Shown in pieces: positions 35,686 through 45,000 of a stretch of 64,000 nucleotides of DNA. Made by a program: the position numbers and the translations under genes. The notes beneath the pieces were generated by a model that saw only the letters and a list, made by a program, of their open reading frames with translations, did no database searches and was not told the origin of the DNA. This DNA is from Candidatus Edwardsiibacteriota bacterium. GTDB taxonomy: Bacteria; Edwardsbacteria; AC1; EtOH8. Numbering within the stretch: the stretch's first letter is position 1; each line of letters starts with the position of its first letter. The stretch is from NCBI GenBank assembly GCA_020053305.1, contig JAGVNJ010000064.1, positions 1 through 64,000 on the forward strand, read 5' to 3'.

Positions 35686-36105
35686 TTACTTTTCCTTTTT
35701 TCCCATATCCTTGAATATCTTGTCCAGCACTCCGTTGATGAAGCGGCCGGACTCCTCGTCCCCGAACTTCTTGCCCAGTTCGATGGATTCGTCGATGGCC
35801 ACTTTGGGAGGCACCTGCTCCTCGAGATACTGCAGCTGGGCCACCCCCAAGCGGATGATGTTCCGGTCTATCAGGGCCATCCGGTTGATGGTCCAGTTCT
35901 GGGCGGCCTTCATAATGACCTGGTCGATGCTATCCAGATTAGCGATTACGGCATTGACCAGGACCCCTGAAAAGTCGACCATTTCAGGGTCATCCGGGTT
36001 CCGGTGCTTTAGGTCATACAGGGCCTTTTCCGCCTGATCCCCGGCCAGGTCTATCTGGTACAGGGCCTGTAGCGCCAGCTCTCTTGATTTTCTTCGGGAG
36101 CCCAT
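35686..36105 (-). CDS. nusB: Transcription antitermination factor NusB
   Basis: The 139-residue helical protein binds boxA RNA with NusE and promotes rRNA antitermination. Motifs include SRELALQALYQIDLA at the start, WTINRMALIDRNIIRLGVAQL, PPKVAIDESIELGKKFG and FINGVLDKI. It follows ribH by 7 nt, a very common pairing. Confidence 0.95.
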   Translation of the reverse strand: MGSRRKSRELALQALYQIDLAGDQAEKALYDLKHRNPDDPEMVDFSGVLVNAVIANLDSIDQVIMKAAQNWTINRMALIDRNIIRLGVAQLQYLEEQVPPKVAIDESIELGKKFGDEESGRFINGVLDKIFKDMGKKEK

Positions 36106-36112
36106 CGGTTCC

Positions 36113-36577
36113 TTATATTTTCCGGTAGAGGTCGGTCAGCTCGATGGCCGACAGGGCCGCCTGCCATCCCTTGTTGCCGGCCTTGCTGCCGGCCCGGTCC
36201 AGGGCCTGGTCCAGATTGTCGGTGGTGATTACTCCGAATATCGTAGGCACCCCCGAATTCATGGAAACCTGGGCCACCCCCTTGGCCACCTCGGCCGCGA
36301 TATAGTCAAAATGCGGGGTGTCGCCGCGGATGACGGCACCCAGGCAGATTACCGCCTGGTATTTTTTTGAAGCGGCCACCCTGGCGGCCACGCCCGGTAT
36401 CTCAAAGGATCCCGGCACCCAAACCAGCTCCACGTTGGCATCGCTCCCGCCGTGCCTGATTATGCAGTCCAAGGCCCCGTCCACCAGGCGCTGGCTCACC
36501 AGATCGTTGAACCGCGACACCACCAGGCAGAATTTTTTGTCGGCGGCGCTTAAATGGCCCTCGATTATCTTTGGCAT
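36113..36577 (-). CDS. ribH: 6,7-dimethyl-8-ribityllumazine synthase
   Basis: The 154-residue enzyme makes the lumazine precursor of riboflavin. The family segments are VVSRFNDLVSQRLVDGA, WVPGSFEIP, CLGAVIRGDTPHFDYI and MNSGVPTIFGVITTDN. It follows ribBA after a 233-bp gap filled by a dispersed repeat. Confidence 0.96.
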   Translation of the reverse strand: MPKIIEGHLSAADKKFCLVVSRFNDLVSQRLVDGALDCIIRHGGSDANVELVWVPGSFEIPGVAARVAASKKYQAVICLGAVIRGDTPHFDYIAAEVAKGVAQVSMNSGVPTIFGVITTDNLDQALDRAGSKAGNKGWQAALSAIELTDLYRKI

Positions 36578-36630
36578 TTTATCCCTCCTTAAAAAATGAA
36601 TGTTTTTCTAAAAGACCTATAAAAAGTATT

Positions 36631-36798
36631 TTTTACCACAGAAACACTGAGTTTTGAAAGGATAATCACGAAACGGCCGGGATATGATCCCTTTCTCGGT
36701 ATTTTCAGTAGTTCCGTGATTTCGCTTACGCTGCTTGCAGGTCTTCTTCAAGTGCCGTAGCTTTAGCGAAGGCACTCAGTGGTTGGTTTCGTAGAGGC
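36631..36798. repeat. Dispersed intergenic repeat, copy 2 (ribBA-ribH gap)
   Basis: It shares the framework of the copy at 21196-21363: tttaccac at one end and ccgtgatt ... cagtggttggtttcg ... agagg at the other. About 50 bp are inserted between ccgtgatt and cagtggtt. Within that insert a nested palindrome (36751-36776) has arms AGTGCC/GGCACT around GTAGCTTTAGCG. That core closely matches the element inside ffh. Confidence 0.6.
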
Positions 36799-36810
36799 CT
36801 TCTTTATGTT

Positions 36811-38037
36811 TCAATTGAGACAGAAATCCTTGTCCAGCAGATGCCCCATCTTGTCACGTTTGGTCTTCATATACCGGGCGTTGGCCGGCGTGCAGGGCAC
36901 CTGGATGGCGATCCGCTTTACTATCTTCAAGCCGTAGCCCTCCAGCCCGGCAATCTTGTCGGGATTGTTGGTTATCAACCTGATACTGGACAGGCCCAGG
37001 TCGGCCAGAATCTGGGCCCCGATGCCGTAATCCCTCTCGTCGGCGGCAAAGCCCAGAGCCAGGTTGGCCTCGATGGTGTCCATCCCCTGATCCTGCAATT
37101 TATAGGCCTTCAGCTTGTTGAACAGCCCGATGCCCCGCCCCTCCTGCCTCATGTATAAAAAGACCCCCTGTCCCTCTTTGTCGATCATCCCCATGGCCGC
37201 CGCCAGCTGCTCGCCGCAGTCGCAGCGGCTGGAGCCCAGAATATCCCCGGTCAGGCACTGGGAATGCACCCGCACCAGGATATTTTTCCGGTTCTTGACC
37301 GCCCCCTTGATCAGGGCTAGATGATGGTAGTTCTCTAACAGATCCTCGTAGACCACCAGCCGGAACTGGCCGTATTTGGTGGGCAGCTTGGTCTCCAACA
37401 CCGGCATTACCAGCTTTTCCTTCTTCCGGCGGTATTCTATCAGATCCTTGATGGTGATGATCTTCAGTTTATGCCTTAAGGCAAAAGTAAACAGTTTTGT
37501 TCCCCGGGCCATGGTGCCGTCGTCGGAGATGATCTCGCAGATCACCCCGGCCGGATACAGTCCGGCCAGCCGGGCCAGGTCCAGGGCCGCTTCGGTATGC
37601 CCGGTCCGGCGCAGCACCCCGCCCTCGGCCGACATCAAAGGAAACACATGGCCGGGCCGGGCCAGGTCGGAGGGCCGGGTATTGGGGTGGATCAGGGTTT
37701 TGATGGTGGCCGCCCGGTCATGGGCGGAGATGCCGGTGGTGGTTCCCTTTACGGCATCCACCGAAACGGCAAAATTGGTGCCCAGCTTGGCGGTATTGCG
37801 CTCCACCATCGGGCCCAGATCCAGCGCCTCCAGTCTCTGCCGGGAGAGCGAGACGCAGACCAGGCCCCGCCCCTCCTTGGCCATGAAATTTACCGCCGCC
37901 GGCGTCACCCTGGCCGCGGCCATCACCAGATCGCCCTCGTTCTCACGGTTCTCGTCATCCACCACAATGATCATCCTGCCGGCCCTGATGTCGCGGATGG
38001 CCTCGAAAATGGAATTGAATTTAAAGCCCTGCTTCAT
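36811..38037 (-). CDS. ribBA: Bifunctional DHBP synthase / GTP cyclohydrolase II
   Basis: The 408-residue protein makes both riboflavin precursors. Residues about 1-205 are 3,4-dihydroxy-2-butanone-4-phosphate synthase (VDDENRENEGDLVMAA, HDRAATI, GHTEAALDLARLAG). The rest is GTP cyclohydrolase II, with the zinc ligands in HSQCLTGDILGSSRCDCG and the catalytic RQEGRGIGL. Its start overlaps the ribE stop by 4 bp. Confidence 0.97.
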   Translation of the reverse strand: MKQGFKFNSIFEAIRDIRAGRMIIVVDDENRENEGDLVMAAARVTPAAVNFMAKEGRGLVCVSLSRQRLEALDLGPMVERNTAKLGTNFAVSVDAVKGTTTGISAHDRAATIKTLIHPNTRPSDLARPGHVFPLMSAEGGVLRRTGHTEAALDLARLAGLYPAGVICEIISDDGTMARGTKLFTFALRHKLKIITIKDLIEYRRKKEKLVMPVLETKLPTKYGQFRLVVYEDLLENYHHLALIKGAVKNRKNILVRVHSQCLTGDILGSSRCDCGEQLAAAMGMIDKEGQGVFLYMRQEGRGIGLFNKLKAYKLQDQGMDTIEANLALGFAADERDYGIGAQILADLGLSSIRLITNNPDKIAGLEGYGLKIVKRIAIQVPCTPANARYMKTKRDKMGHLLDKDFCLN

Positions 38038-38624
38038 CGTCGGTCCTTGTGTAAAAGTGATTCGGTATATTTGACCATCATATCAAACTCAAGGTTTACC
38101 TGGTCCCCGGTTTTTCGGAATTTTAAATTAGTATGTTCCAGGGTATGGGGGATGACGGCTATCCAGAACCCGTCATGCTCTTTTCGCGATACGGTCAGGC
38201 TGATGCCGTCCACCGCCACCGATCCCTGGGCAACTATGTATTTCGAATGCCCTGAGCCTATCGATATCTTGATCTCGGTGCCGCCCGGTCTGCGGATGAT
38301 CTTGGCTATCTTTGCGGTGCAGTCCACATGCCCAGAGATAAAATGACCGCCCAGCCTGTCTCCGACCTTCAAAGCCCGCTCCAGGTTGACCACCGTGCCG
38401 GCCCGGTGGCCTTTAAATGTTGTTGTTCCCAAGGTCTCCCGGCTGAGGTCGGCGGAAAAGCCCCCGGCGATGATCCTGGCTACGGTCAGGCAGGCCCCGT
38501 TGACGGCAATGCTCTCGCCCAAAACCAGGTCGGACCATTCGGCCACAATATCGATCTGAGCCGAATGCCCGGCATTTTTGAGGGCCTTGATGGTGCCTAT
38601 CTGTTCTATCAGTCCGGTGAACAT
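38034..38624 (-). CDS. ribE: Riboflavin synthase, alpha subunit
   Basis: The 196-residue enzyme dismutates two lumazine molecules to riboflavin. It has the duplicated lumazine-binding fold: MFTGLIEQIG and VNGACLTV in the first half, GGHFISGHVD and VDGISLTV in the second. It lies 1 nt after ribD. Length is normal. Confidence 0.96.
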   Translation of the reverse strand: MFTGLIEQIGTIKALKNAGHSAQIDIVAEWSDLVLGESIAVNGACLTVARIIAGGFSADLSRETLGTTTFKGHRAGTVVNLERALKVGDRLGGHFISGHVDCTAKIAKIIRRPGGTEIKISIGSGHSKYIVAQGSVAVDGISLTVSRKEHDGFWIAVIPHTLEHTNLKFRKTGDQVNLEFDMMVKYTESLLHKDRR

Positions 38625-38625
38625 A

Positions 38626-39741
38626 TCAATCCCTCGCCGGGTAGGCTTCGATTAAAATATCATCGCCCACCGGCCGGGCCTTCATATCGCGAAGCTTAAA
38701 GGCCTGGGCGATGTTTTTCAGGCCCAACTGTCCGAATGGCGGAATTCCGTCTCCTCCGATGATAGCCGGCGTATAAAAGAAACTCAGCTTGTCGACCAGC
38801 CCCGCTTTTAAAAATGACGTGGCCAGTCCGCTGCCGCCCTCGACCAGGAGGTTGCAGTACTCATGTAGCCCCATCTGGCGCAGCAATTCCTTTATGTCCA
38901 CCATCCCGTCCGGCAGGGCCCGGATGGTCCAGATATCTATCTCTTTTTTCTCCAATTCAGATTTTTTGGCCTGGTCGGCCCTGTCGGTGATGATCACCAC
39001 TGTTTTGGCTATTGCCTGATCGAAGACCTTGGATTGAAGCGGACTCTTAAGAGTGCTGTCGACGATGAACCTAGTGGGCTGTTTTTTGTCGGGATTATCC
39101 ACCAATCTGACGGTCAGCTCCGGGTCGTCCTTGATCACCGTGCCGCTGCCCACCATGATGGCCTCCGATTCCAGCCTCATCTTGTGCACCAACTTAAGAG
39201 ATTCCTCCGACGACAGTCCCCGCGATTCCCCGCTATGGGCGGCTATCCTGCCGTCTAAGCTCAGCGCCATCTTCAGGGTGGTAAAGGGGTATCCGGTGGT
39301 CATGTATTTCCGGTAAACTTCGTTCAGCCCTTGTGCCTCTTTTTCCATCACATTTCCTATCACTTCTATTCCGGCTTTTTTCAGTTCTTCGACACCCAGC
39401 CCGCTGACCCTGGGATTAGGATCGTTCATGGCCTGCACCACTTTTATTATCCCGGATTTAATGATGGCCTGGGTGCAGGGCGGGGTTCTCTTTCCGCTGT
39501 GGCAGCAGGGCTCCAGGTTGACATACAGGGTGGCGCCTGCGGCCATGTTTTCGGCCTGCTCCAGCGCTTCGACCTCGGCATGCTTCATTCCGGCTTTTTG
39601 ATGATACCCCTGACCCACCACCCGGCCGTCCTTGACGACTATGGCGCCGACCATGGGATTGGGCCAGGTCCGGCCTTTGGCTTTGACCGCCAGTTGTAGG
39701 GCCTGAGCCATATATCTTTTATTTTCTTCTATATTACTCAT
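38626..39741 (-). CDS. ribD: Bifunctional riboflavin biosynthesis deaminase/reductase
   Basis: The 371-residue enzyme carries out the second and third steps after GTP opening. The N-terminal zinc deaminase has HAEVEAL and PCCHSGKRTPPC. The C-terminal NADPH reductase has TLKMALSLDGRIA and LLVEGGSGLATSFL. Its ATG comes 10 nt after the riboswitch terminator and has no clear ribosome-binding site. The start still agrees with the family N-terminus (KRYMAQALQLA...GRTWPNPMVG). Confidence 0.96.
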   Translation of the reverse strand: MSNIEENKRYMAQALQLAVKAKGRTWPNPMVGAIVVKDGRVVGQGYHQKAGMKHAEVEALEQAENMAAGATLYVNLEPCCHSGKRTPPCTQAIIKSGIIKVVQAMNDPNPRVSGLGVEELKKAGIEVIGNVMEKEAQGLNEVYRKYMTTGYPFTTLKMALSLDGRIAAHSGESRGLSSEESLKLVHKMRLESEAIMVGSGTVIKDDPELTVRLVDNPDKKQPTRFIVDSTLKSPLQSKVFDQAIAKTVVIITDRADQAKKSELEKKEIDIWTIRALPDGMVDIKELLRQMGLHEYCNLLVEGGSGLATSFLKAGLVDKLSFFYTPAIIGGDGIPPFGQLGLKNIAQAFKLRDMKARPVGDDILIEAYPARD

Positions 39742-39750
39742 TGGATTTAC

Positions 39751-39790
39751 AAATAAAAACCCCGAATAAGCCTAAAAGACTCCTTCGGGG
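39751..39790 (-). terminator. Riboswitch-controlled intrinsic terminator of the rib operon
   Basis: On the minus strand CCCCGAA (39790-39784) pairs with TTCGGGG (39766-39760), with extra pairing inside, followed by TTTTTATTT. It lies between the FMN aptamer and the ribD ATG. This is the expected expression platform for termination when FMN is bound. Confidence 0.85.
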
Positions 39791-39843
39791 AAATCAAAAC
39801 AGACAGCCCTTCCGCAAGAACAACTCTCGCATTCAGGCCCTGT

Positions 39844-40130
39844 TAACCTTCTTTCATCCGGACTTTCCCCCTCCGCTCAACCATTGAAAGAGCAGTTAAT
39901 TATGGGTATTGTGGAGGGACCGTCGGCCCCGGTATTTCACCGGGTCAATTCTTTCGTATTTAGATATATTGATAAATTGAAAATTAGATCGGGAAATGTA
40001 ATTCTATCGCATCCCCAAACAACCAATTCCCAAATTAACTATTTACCTAAAAAGAATTTGCGGGCTTTGTCCGCAGGCTTATTTTGCGGAACTACCGCCG
40101 ATCGGGGAATCTCACCCCGCCCCGAAGGTA
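39844..40130 (-). ncRNA. FMN riboswitch (RFN element) with enlarged internal arm
   Basis: The conserved RFN blocks appear in order on the minus strand: CTTCGGGGCGGGGTGA and GATTCCCCGATCGGCGGTAG, then the P3-type arm. GACCCGGTGAAATACCGGGG and CCGACGGT follow, and finally AGTCCGGATGAAAGAAGG. The closing P1 pairs ACCTTC at the 5' end with GAAGGT at the 3' end. About 90 nt of AT-rich sequence are inserted (around 39960-40050) before the GACCCGG block, closed by aattcttt/aaagaatt. FMN should cause early termination of ribD-ribE-ribBA-ribH. Confidence 0.93.
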
Positions 40131-40135
40131 TGGTA

Positions 40136-40164
40136 AATATATCCTATTATCAAGATAATGTCAA
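40136..40164 (-). promoter_or_regulatory. Sigma-70-type promoter of the riboflavin operon
   Basis: On the minus strand TTGACA (40164-40159) and TATATT (40141-40136) are exactly 17 bp apart. The start predicted near 40129 coincides with the first base pairs of the FMN riboswitch. Confidence 0.85.
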
Positions 40165-40189
40165 TATTCAAATGCCTTTAAAGGGCCGG

Positions 40190-41095
40190 CTATCTCTCCA
40201 GCAAACTGTCAACAAAAGCAGCCGGATCGAACTCCAGCAGGTCCTCCATTCCCTCGCCCACTCCGGTGAACAAAACAGGGATTTTCAATTCCTGGGCGAT
40301 GGCCAGCACTATGCCGCCCTTGGCGGTGCCGTCCAGCTTGGTGAGAATTATGCCGTCTATCTTGGCCGCCTGGGAAAATAATTTTATCTGGCTGACGGCG
40401 TTCTGTCCGGTGGTGGCATCCAGCACCAAAAGGGTCAGATGCGGGGCCCCGGGCATCTTTTTGCCGATGGTGGAGTATATCTTGCCCAGCTCGTCCCGCA
40501 GGTGCTTTTGGGTATGCAGCCGGCCGGCGGTGTCGATCAGCAGCACGTCGGCCTGCTGGGCCTGGGCGGCGCTGACGGCATCGAAGGCCACGCTGGCCGG
40601 ATCGGCCCCGGTTTTACTGCCGATAAACTCTGCCCCCAGCCGGTCGGCCCATTTCTTAAGCTGCTCGATGGCGGCCGCCCGATAGGTATCCCCGGCGGCC
40701 AGCATCACCTGCTGGCCCTGCCCCTTCAGGTAATGCGCCAATTTGGCGATGGAGGTGGTCTTGCCCGAGCCGTTGACCCCGATGATCAGCCACACCTGCG
40801 GCTTCGCCGCCAAATTCGAAATTCGAAACTCGAAATTCGAATCAAGGGAGAGGATTCCCAGCATCTCTTCCTTAAGCCGTTCCATGGCCGTTTTCTCGGA
40901 TGAGCCCTGCTTTATGGCATTCATCAGTCTTTCGCTGGCCGCCACACCCACATCGGACAATATCAGCAGTTCCTCCAGTTCCGATCGTTCCAGGGAAGAC
41001 AGGGATTTTTTGCCGGAGATCAGACCGGCCGCCCGCTGCCAAAAACCGATCCGGGTTTTGTTCAGACCGTCTTTGATGGTTTTGATCAGGGGCAC
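40190..41095 (-). CDS. ftsY: Signal recognition particle receptor FtsY
   Basis: The GTPase docks SRP-ribosome complexes at the membrane. The product is about 301 residues: an N domain, then a G domain with GVNGSGKT (106-113), AGDTYRAAAIEQL, LIDTAGR and TKLDGTAKGG. There is no long acidic A domain. Residues about 86-94 (SNFEFRISN) are encoded by a palindromic ATTCGAAATT repeat (40814-40842) placed between the N and G domains. The start was set at GTG 41095, two bases after the corA stop; GTG 41104 is also possible. Frames reaching further upstream lie inside corA. Confidence 0.93.
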   Translation of the reverse strand: MPLIKTIKDGLNKTRIGFWQRAAGLISGKKSLSSLERSELEELLILSDVGVAASERLMNAIKQGSSEKTAMERLKEEMLGILSLDSNFEFRISNLAAKPQVWLIIGVNGSGKTTSIAKLAHYLKGQGQQVMLAAGDTYRAAAIEQLKKWADRLGAEFIGSKTGADPASVAFDAVSAAQAQQADVLLIDTAGRLHTQKHLRDELGKIYSTIGKKMPGAPHLTLLVLDATTGQNAVSQIKLFSQAAKIDGIILTKLDGTAKGGIVLAIAQELKIPVLFTGVGEGMEDLLEFDPAAFVDSLLER

Positions 41096-41097
41096 GG

Positions 41098-42012
41098 CTA
41101 CCACTTCTTGAAGCGCCAGAACAGCATGAAGGCCACCACCGAGACCAGGGCCAATCCCATCACCATCCAGAAGGCCCCGGGGTGCCAGGAGAGCGGTATG
41201 CCCACGTTCATGGAGAAGGCGCTGACCACGAAGGTGGGCACCATTATGCCGATGGTGATGATGTTCAGGGTCTTCATCAGCACATTGAGGTTGTTGCTGA
41301 CGATGGAGGCTCTGGCGTCCATCATGCTGGCCAGGATGTTGGAATATATCTCGGCCTGCCGGTAGCACTGGTTGTTTTCGATGATGATGTCGTCCAGGAA
41401 TTCCAGCCCCTCGGGCGAGAAGCCTATCTTGGCGGCATTGGTCTTTAGTTTTTCTATCAGCATGGAGTTGGAGTTGATGGCGTTCAGGTAATAGACCAGG
41501 CTTTTCTCCAGGGTGAACAGGTTAAGCAGATATTTATTCTCCATGGAGGAACTGATCTTATGCTCCAAAGAATCGGTTATCATGTTAATTATTTTCAGGT
41601 GTTCCAGATAATGATATATGGATCGGTAGATCAACTTAAGCAACAGATCGTTCAGGGATGCCACCCGCTGGAACTGTTTCCCCTCAAACAGCGGTGTCTC
41701 TTCCGGCATTACCACAATCAGCCGGTCCTTAAAAAGAAATATGCCGACCGATGACACCTTGAACAGCAGTTCGTCCCGGGAGGAGTAGTTCTTGGGCCGT
41801 TTGAATATCAGGGCCGTATGTTCCGGCTCGAACTCCAAGCGTGACAGCTCGTCGGGGTCCAGGGCCGAGGCCAGGGTGTGCTCGTCGATCTTCAGTTCAT
41901 TTACCAGGTGCTTTTTTTCCTCATCGCTGGGATTGACATATACCCAGATGTTGCCCTGTTCATTGGAACAATCGGACACCTGATGGTCTTTTATTTGGCA
42001 TATTCTGAGCAT
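41098..42012 (-). CDS. CorA-family divalent cation transporter
   Basis: The 304-residue protein has a large cytoplasmic N-terminal domain with long helices and two C-terminal membrane helices. The loop between them, where CorA proteins carry GMN, reads FSMNVGIPLSWHP, so the glycine is replaced by serine. Family members carry Mg2+, Co2+ or, in ZntB, Zn2+. It lies 15 nt after smc and is followed by ftsY, so all three are probably one operon. Confidence 0.9.
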   Translation of the reverse strand: MLRICQIKDHQVSDCSNEQGNIWVYVNPSDEEKKHLVNELKIDEHTLASALDPDELSRLEFEPEHTALIFKRPKNYSSRDELLFKVSSVGIFLFKDRLIVVMPEETPLFEGKQFQRVASLNDLLLKLIYRSIYHYLEHLKIINMITDSLEHKISSSMENKYLLNLFTLEKSLVYYLNAINSNSMLIEKLKTNAAKIGFSPEGLEFLDDIIIENNQCYRQAEIYSNILASMMDARASIVSNNLNVLMKTLNIITIGIMVPTFVVSAFSMNVGIPLSWHPGAFWMVMGLALVSVVAFMLFWRFKKW

Positions 42013-42027
42013 CGGTTTTAGATAGAT

Positions 42028-45000
42028 TTAATTGTTATCGAATTTGACCGAGACCACCTTTGAGATGCCGGGCTTCTCCATGGTCACCCCGTACAGCCGG
42101 TCGGCCACCTCCATGGTCCGCTTGTTGTGGGTGATCACCAGGAACTGGGTGCCGCTGGCAAAATCCCCCAGCATGGCGCAGAAGCGCTGGACATTGGCGT
42201 CGTCCAGCGGGGCGTCCAGTTCGTCCAGCACGCAGAAGGGGGCCGGCTTCACCAGGTAGATCCCGAACAACAGGGCGGTGGCGGTCATGGCCTTCTCCCC
42301 GCCCGACAGCAGCCGGATGGACTTCATGCTCTTCCCCTCCGGGGTGGCCAGTATCTCGATCTCCGCCTCCAGCGGATCATCGCTGCCGGTCAGCTTCAGC
42401 TCGGCCTCCCCGCCGATGAACAGCCGCTGGAATATCTGGTGGAAGCCCTTCTTGATGGCCTGGAACGTCTCCAGGAACATGGCCCGGGCGGTTTCGTCTA
42501 TTTTCCTGATGGTGCTGGCCAGGTCCTCCTTGGCCGACAGCAGGTCGTCCCGCTGTTTGACCAGAAAGCCGTACCGCTCCTCGTCCTGCTGCAGCTCCTG
42601 GAAGGCGGCAAAATTGACCGGGCCAAGTTTTTTCAAGCGGTGCCTGAGGTCCTCTATCCGGCTGCGGCTCTCCTCCAGGTTTATTTCTTCGGAGGCCGCC
42701 AGGGCCTGGATGTCCGCCTCGTATTCGCTCCTCAGCCGGTTGCTGATGTTTTCCAGGTCGTTCCGCACCGAGCCCAGCTCTATCTGGGCCTGGGAGAGCT
42801 TGCTCTGAAGCTCGTCGCTCTCCAGGCGGCTGCGGTGCATCACCGACTCGGCCTGCTTCAGGCGGTTGAGCGAGCCCTGGCTCTGCTTCTGCATCTCCTC
42901 CCGCCGGGCCAGAAATGTCTTGCGGTGGGCCGCGCTGCTTTCGATCTCGCTGCTCAGCTTTTCCGCCTCCTCCTGAAGCTTGGCGATGGCGGCATACCCG
43001 GACTGGTCCTCGGCCCGGAAGTTTTGGATCCTCTCCAGCGCCTCGTTCTTCCTCTGCTCCATATTGGCCGACTCCTGCCGCAGCCGTTCCCTTTCCGATT
43101 GGGCCTCGGATAAGGCGATCCTCAGGCGGTTCACCTCTTGGGCCGCCTGATTGCGCTTTTCCTCCTTCTGCAACATATCTTGATCCCGTTGTCCCAGCAA
43201 ACCGCTTTCGTCCTTGTTGCTTTCGCTTATCTCCTGGAAAGATCCCCGGGCCTGGTTCAATTCCGATTCCAGCCGGGAGATGCTGTCCTGCAGAGCCTGG
43301 GACTGTTCCTCCAGTTCGGTTAACCGGCGGCTGTTCATCTCCAGGGAGGATTCGCACTCGGTCAGGGATGACCCCGAAAGAGTGATCTCCTTCTGGTATT
43401 TTTCCGTTTCCCGGTCGACATTTTCCAGCTGATTGTCCTGCTCCTCCAGCCTGCCCTTCAAGCTCTGGATGCCGCCAACCTCCTGTTTTATTTTTTCCTC
43501 AAAAGAGGATATCTCGACGCCTAATTTTTCAATCCTCTCTTTTCTCTGCAACAGCCCTATCTGGCCATGGGGAAGCTCTCCGGCTTCGATGGCGCCGGCC
43601 GAATGCAGCACCTCCCCGTCCAGACTGACCAGGCGCACCCCGGGATATCTGCTTGAATATTCCCAGAAATTGTCCAGATTCTCAACTATCACCACATCCT
43701 TCAACAGAATATTGACGATATCTTTAATCTTCTGGTCGCAGCGGACGAATTTGAAGGCGGCCCCTTTTATCCCCGGTCCGGAGATCTCCCGGCTTCCGGC
43801 ATTTTCAATCGGCCCCGAAAGGGCTATCAGAGTGGCCTTGCCAGCTTTTTCGGATTTTAAGATGGCTATGGCCTTTTTGATGTTGTCCAGATCCTCCACC
43901 GCCAGCCACTGCAGTTTTTCGGCCAGGGCGGCCTCTATCGCCGCCTGATAGCCGGCCTCCGCTTCTATCATCTCGGCCAGGGGCGCTATGGTGCCGGTAA
44001 ATTCCTGCCGCCGGGAGAGCAGGTGCTGGGGCCCCTGGCCGTATCCCTCATACTTCTGCTGCAGCTCGGACAGCAGCTCCTTTTCCTTCTGCAGGCCGGA
44101 AAGGCTTGAGGACAGCTCCCGCAGGCGATCGTTGGCGACTAACAGCTGTTTCTGCCATTCCCCGCTCTTCTGCTTCAGCCTTATCTTTTCCTCGGCCAGC
44201 ACCTGGAGGGCCTTTTTTTGGGAATCCATCCTGTCATTGATCTCGGCCAGTTTCAAATTCCCTTCCTCCAGCTCCCGCCGCAGGGCTTGCCCCTCCTTTT
44301 GGGCCTTGTCCTGCTCGGCCACCGTGTTCCCGTAGCGGTTCTCCAGCAGGGCCAGCTGTTCCTTGCCGTCGGCCTCCTGCTTCAGGGATTCGAACAATTC
44401 CTTCCGGGCCTCGCTCAGGGCCAGCTTGGCCGAAGTAAGTTCCGATTCCAGCCCGGCCAATTCCGATTCCTTTATCTTCAGCTGCTCGGTTCTGGACATG
44501 ATATCACCGGACGACCTTTGCAGGCCCTCCTGGACCGTCTTGATCTGGCCCTCGTGTTGTCCGATCGAGGCCATCAGCAATTTAATTTCTTTCTCGCGGC
44601 GCTCCATGGATTGCTCGATGCCGGAACGCCTCTCCTTGATCACCGCCTGGTTGTTCTCCCGTAATTGCAGCTGCTCGCTGAGGCTGGATAGCTCCTGCTG
44701 CAGTATTTCTATCTGCCCCTCGTTGACCTCCAGGGCCTCCCTGGCCGATGATATCTCCCCCTCCTGCATCTCCAGCTTGGCCGAGAGTTCGCTGCGGGCC
44801 CCCTGCCACTGCGATATGTTTTCCCCCAGTTCCAGGACCTGGGCATTCAGCCGGTCGCGGTCGATGGCCGCCACCTTCAGGTCTATAGCCTTCAGCTCCT
44901 GGCTGAACTTATCGTAGACCCTGGCCTTGCTGGCCTGGCGCTTTAATGACCGCAGCCTCTTCTCCACCTCGCTGACGATATCCTGCAGTCGCAGCAGATC

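Noticed and set aside
41096..41368. Upstream extension of ftsY to 41368
   Set aside because: The added sequence is read in another frame of the corA coding region and is low-complexity histidine/glutamine-rich; FtsY homology begins at about 41095.
43138..44664. Long plus-strand frames opposite smc
   Set aside because: They mirror coiled-coil codons of smc and show no protein family features.
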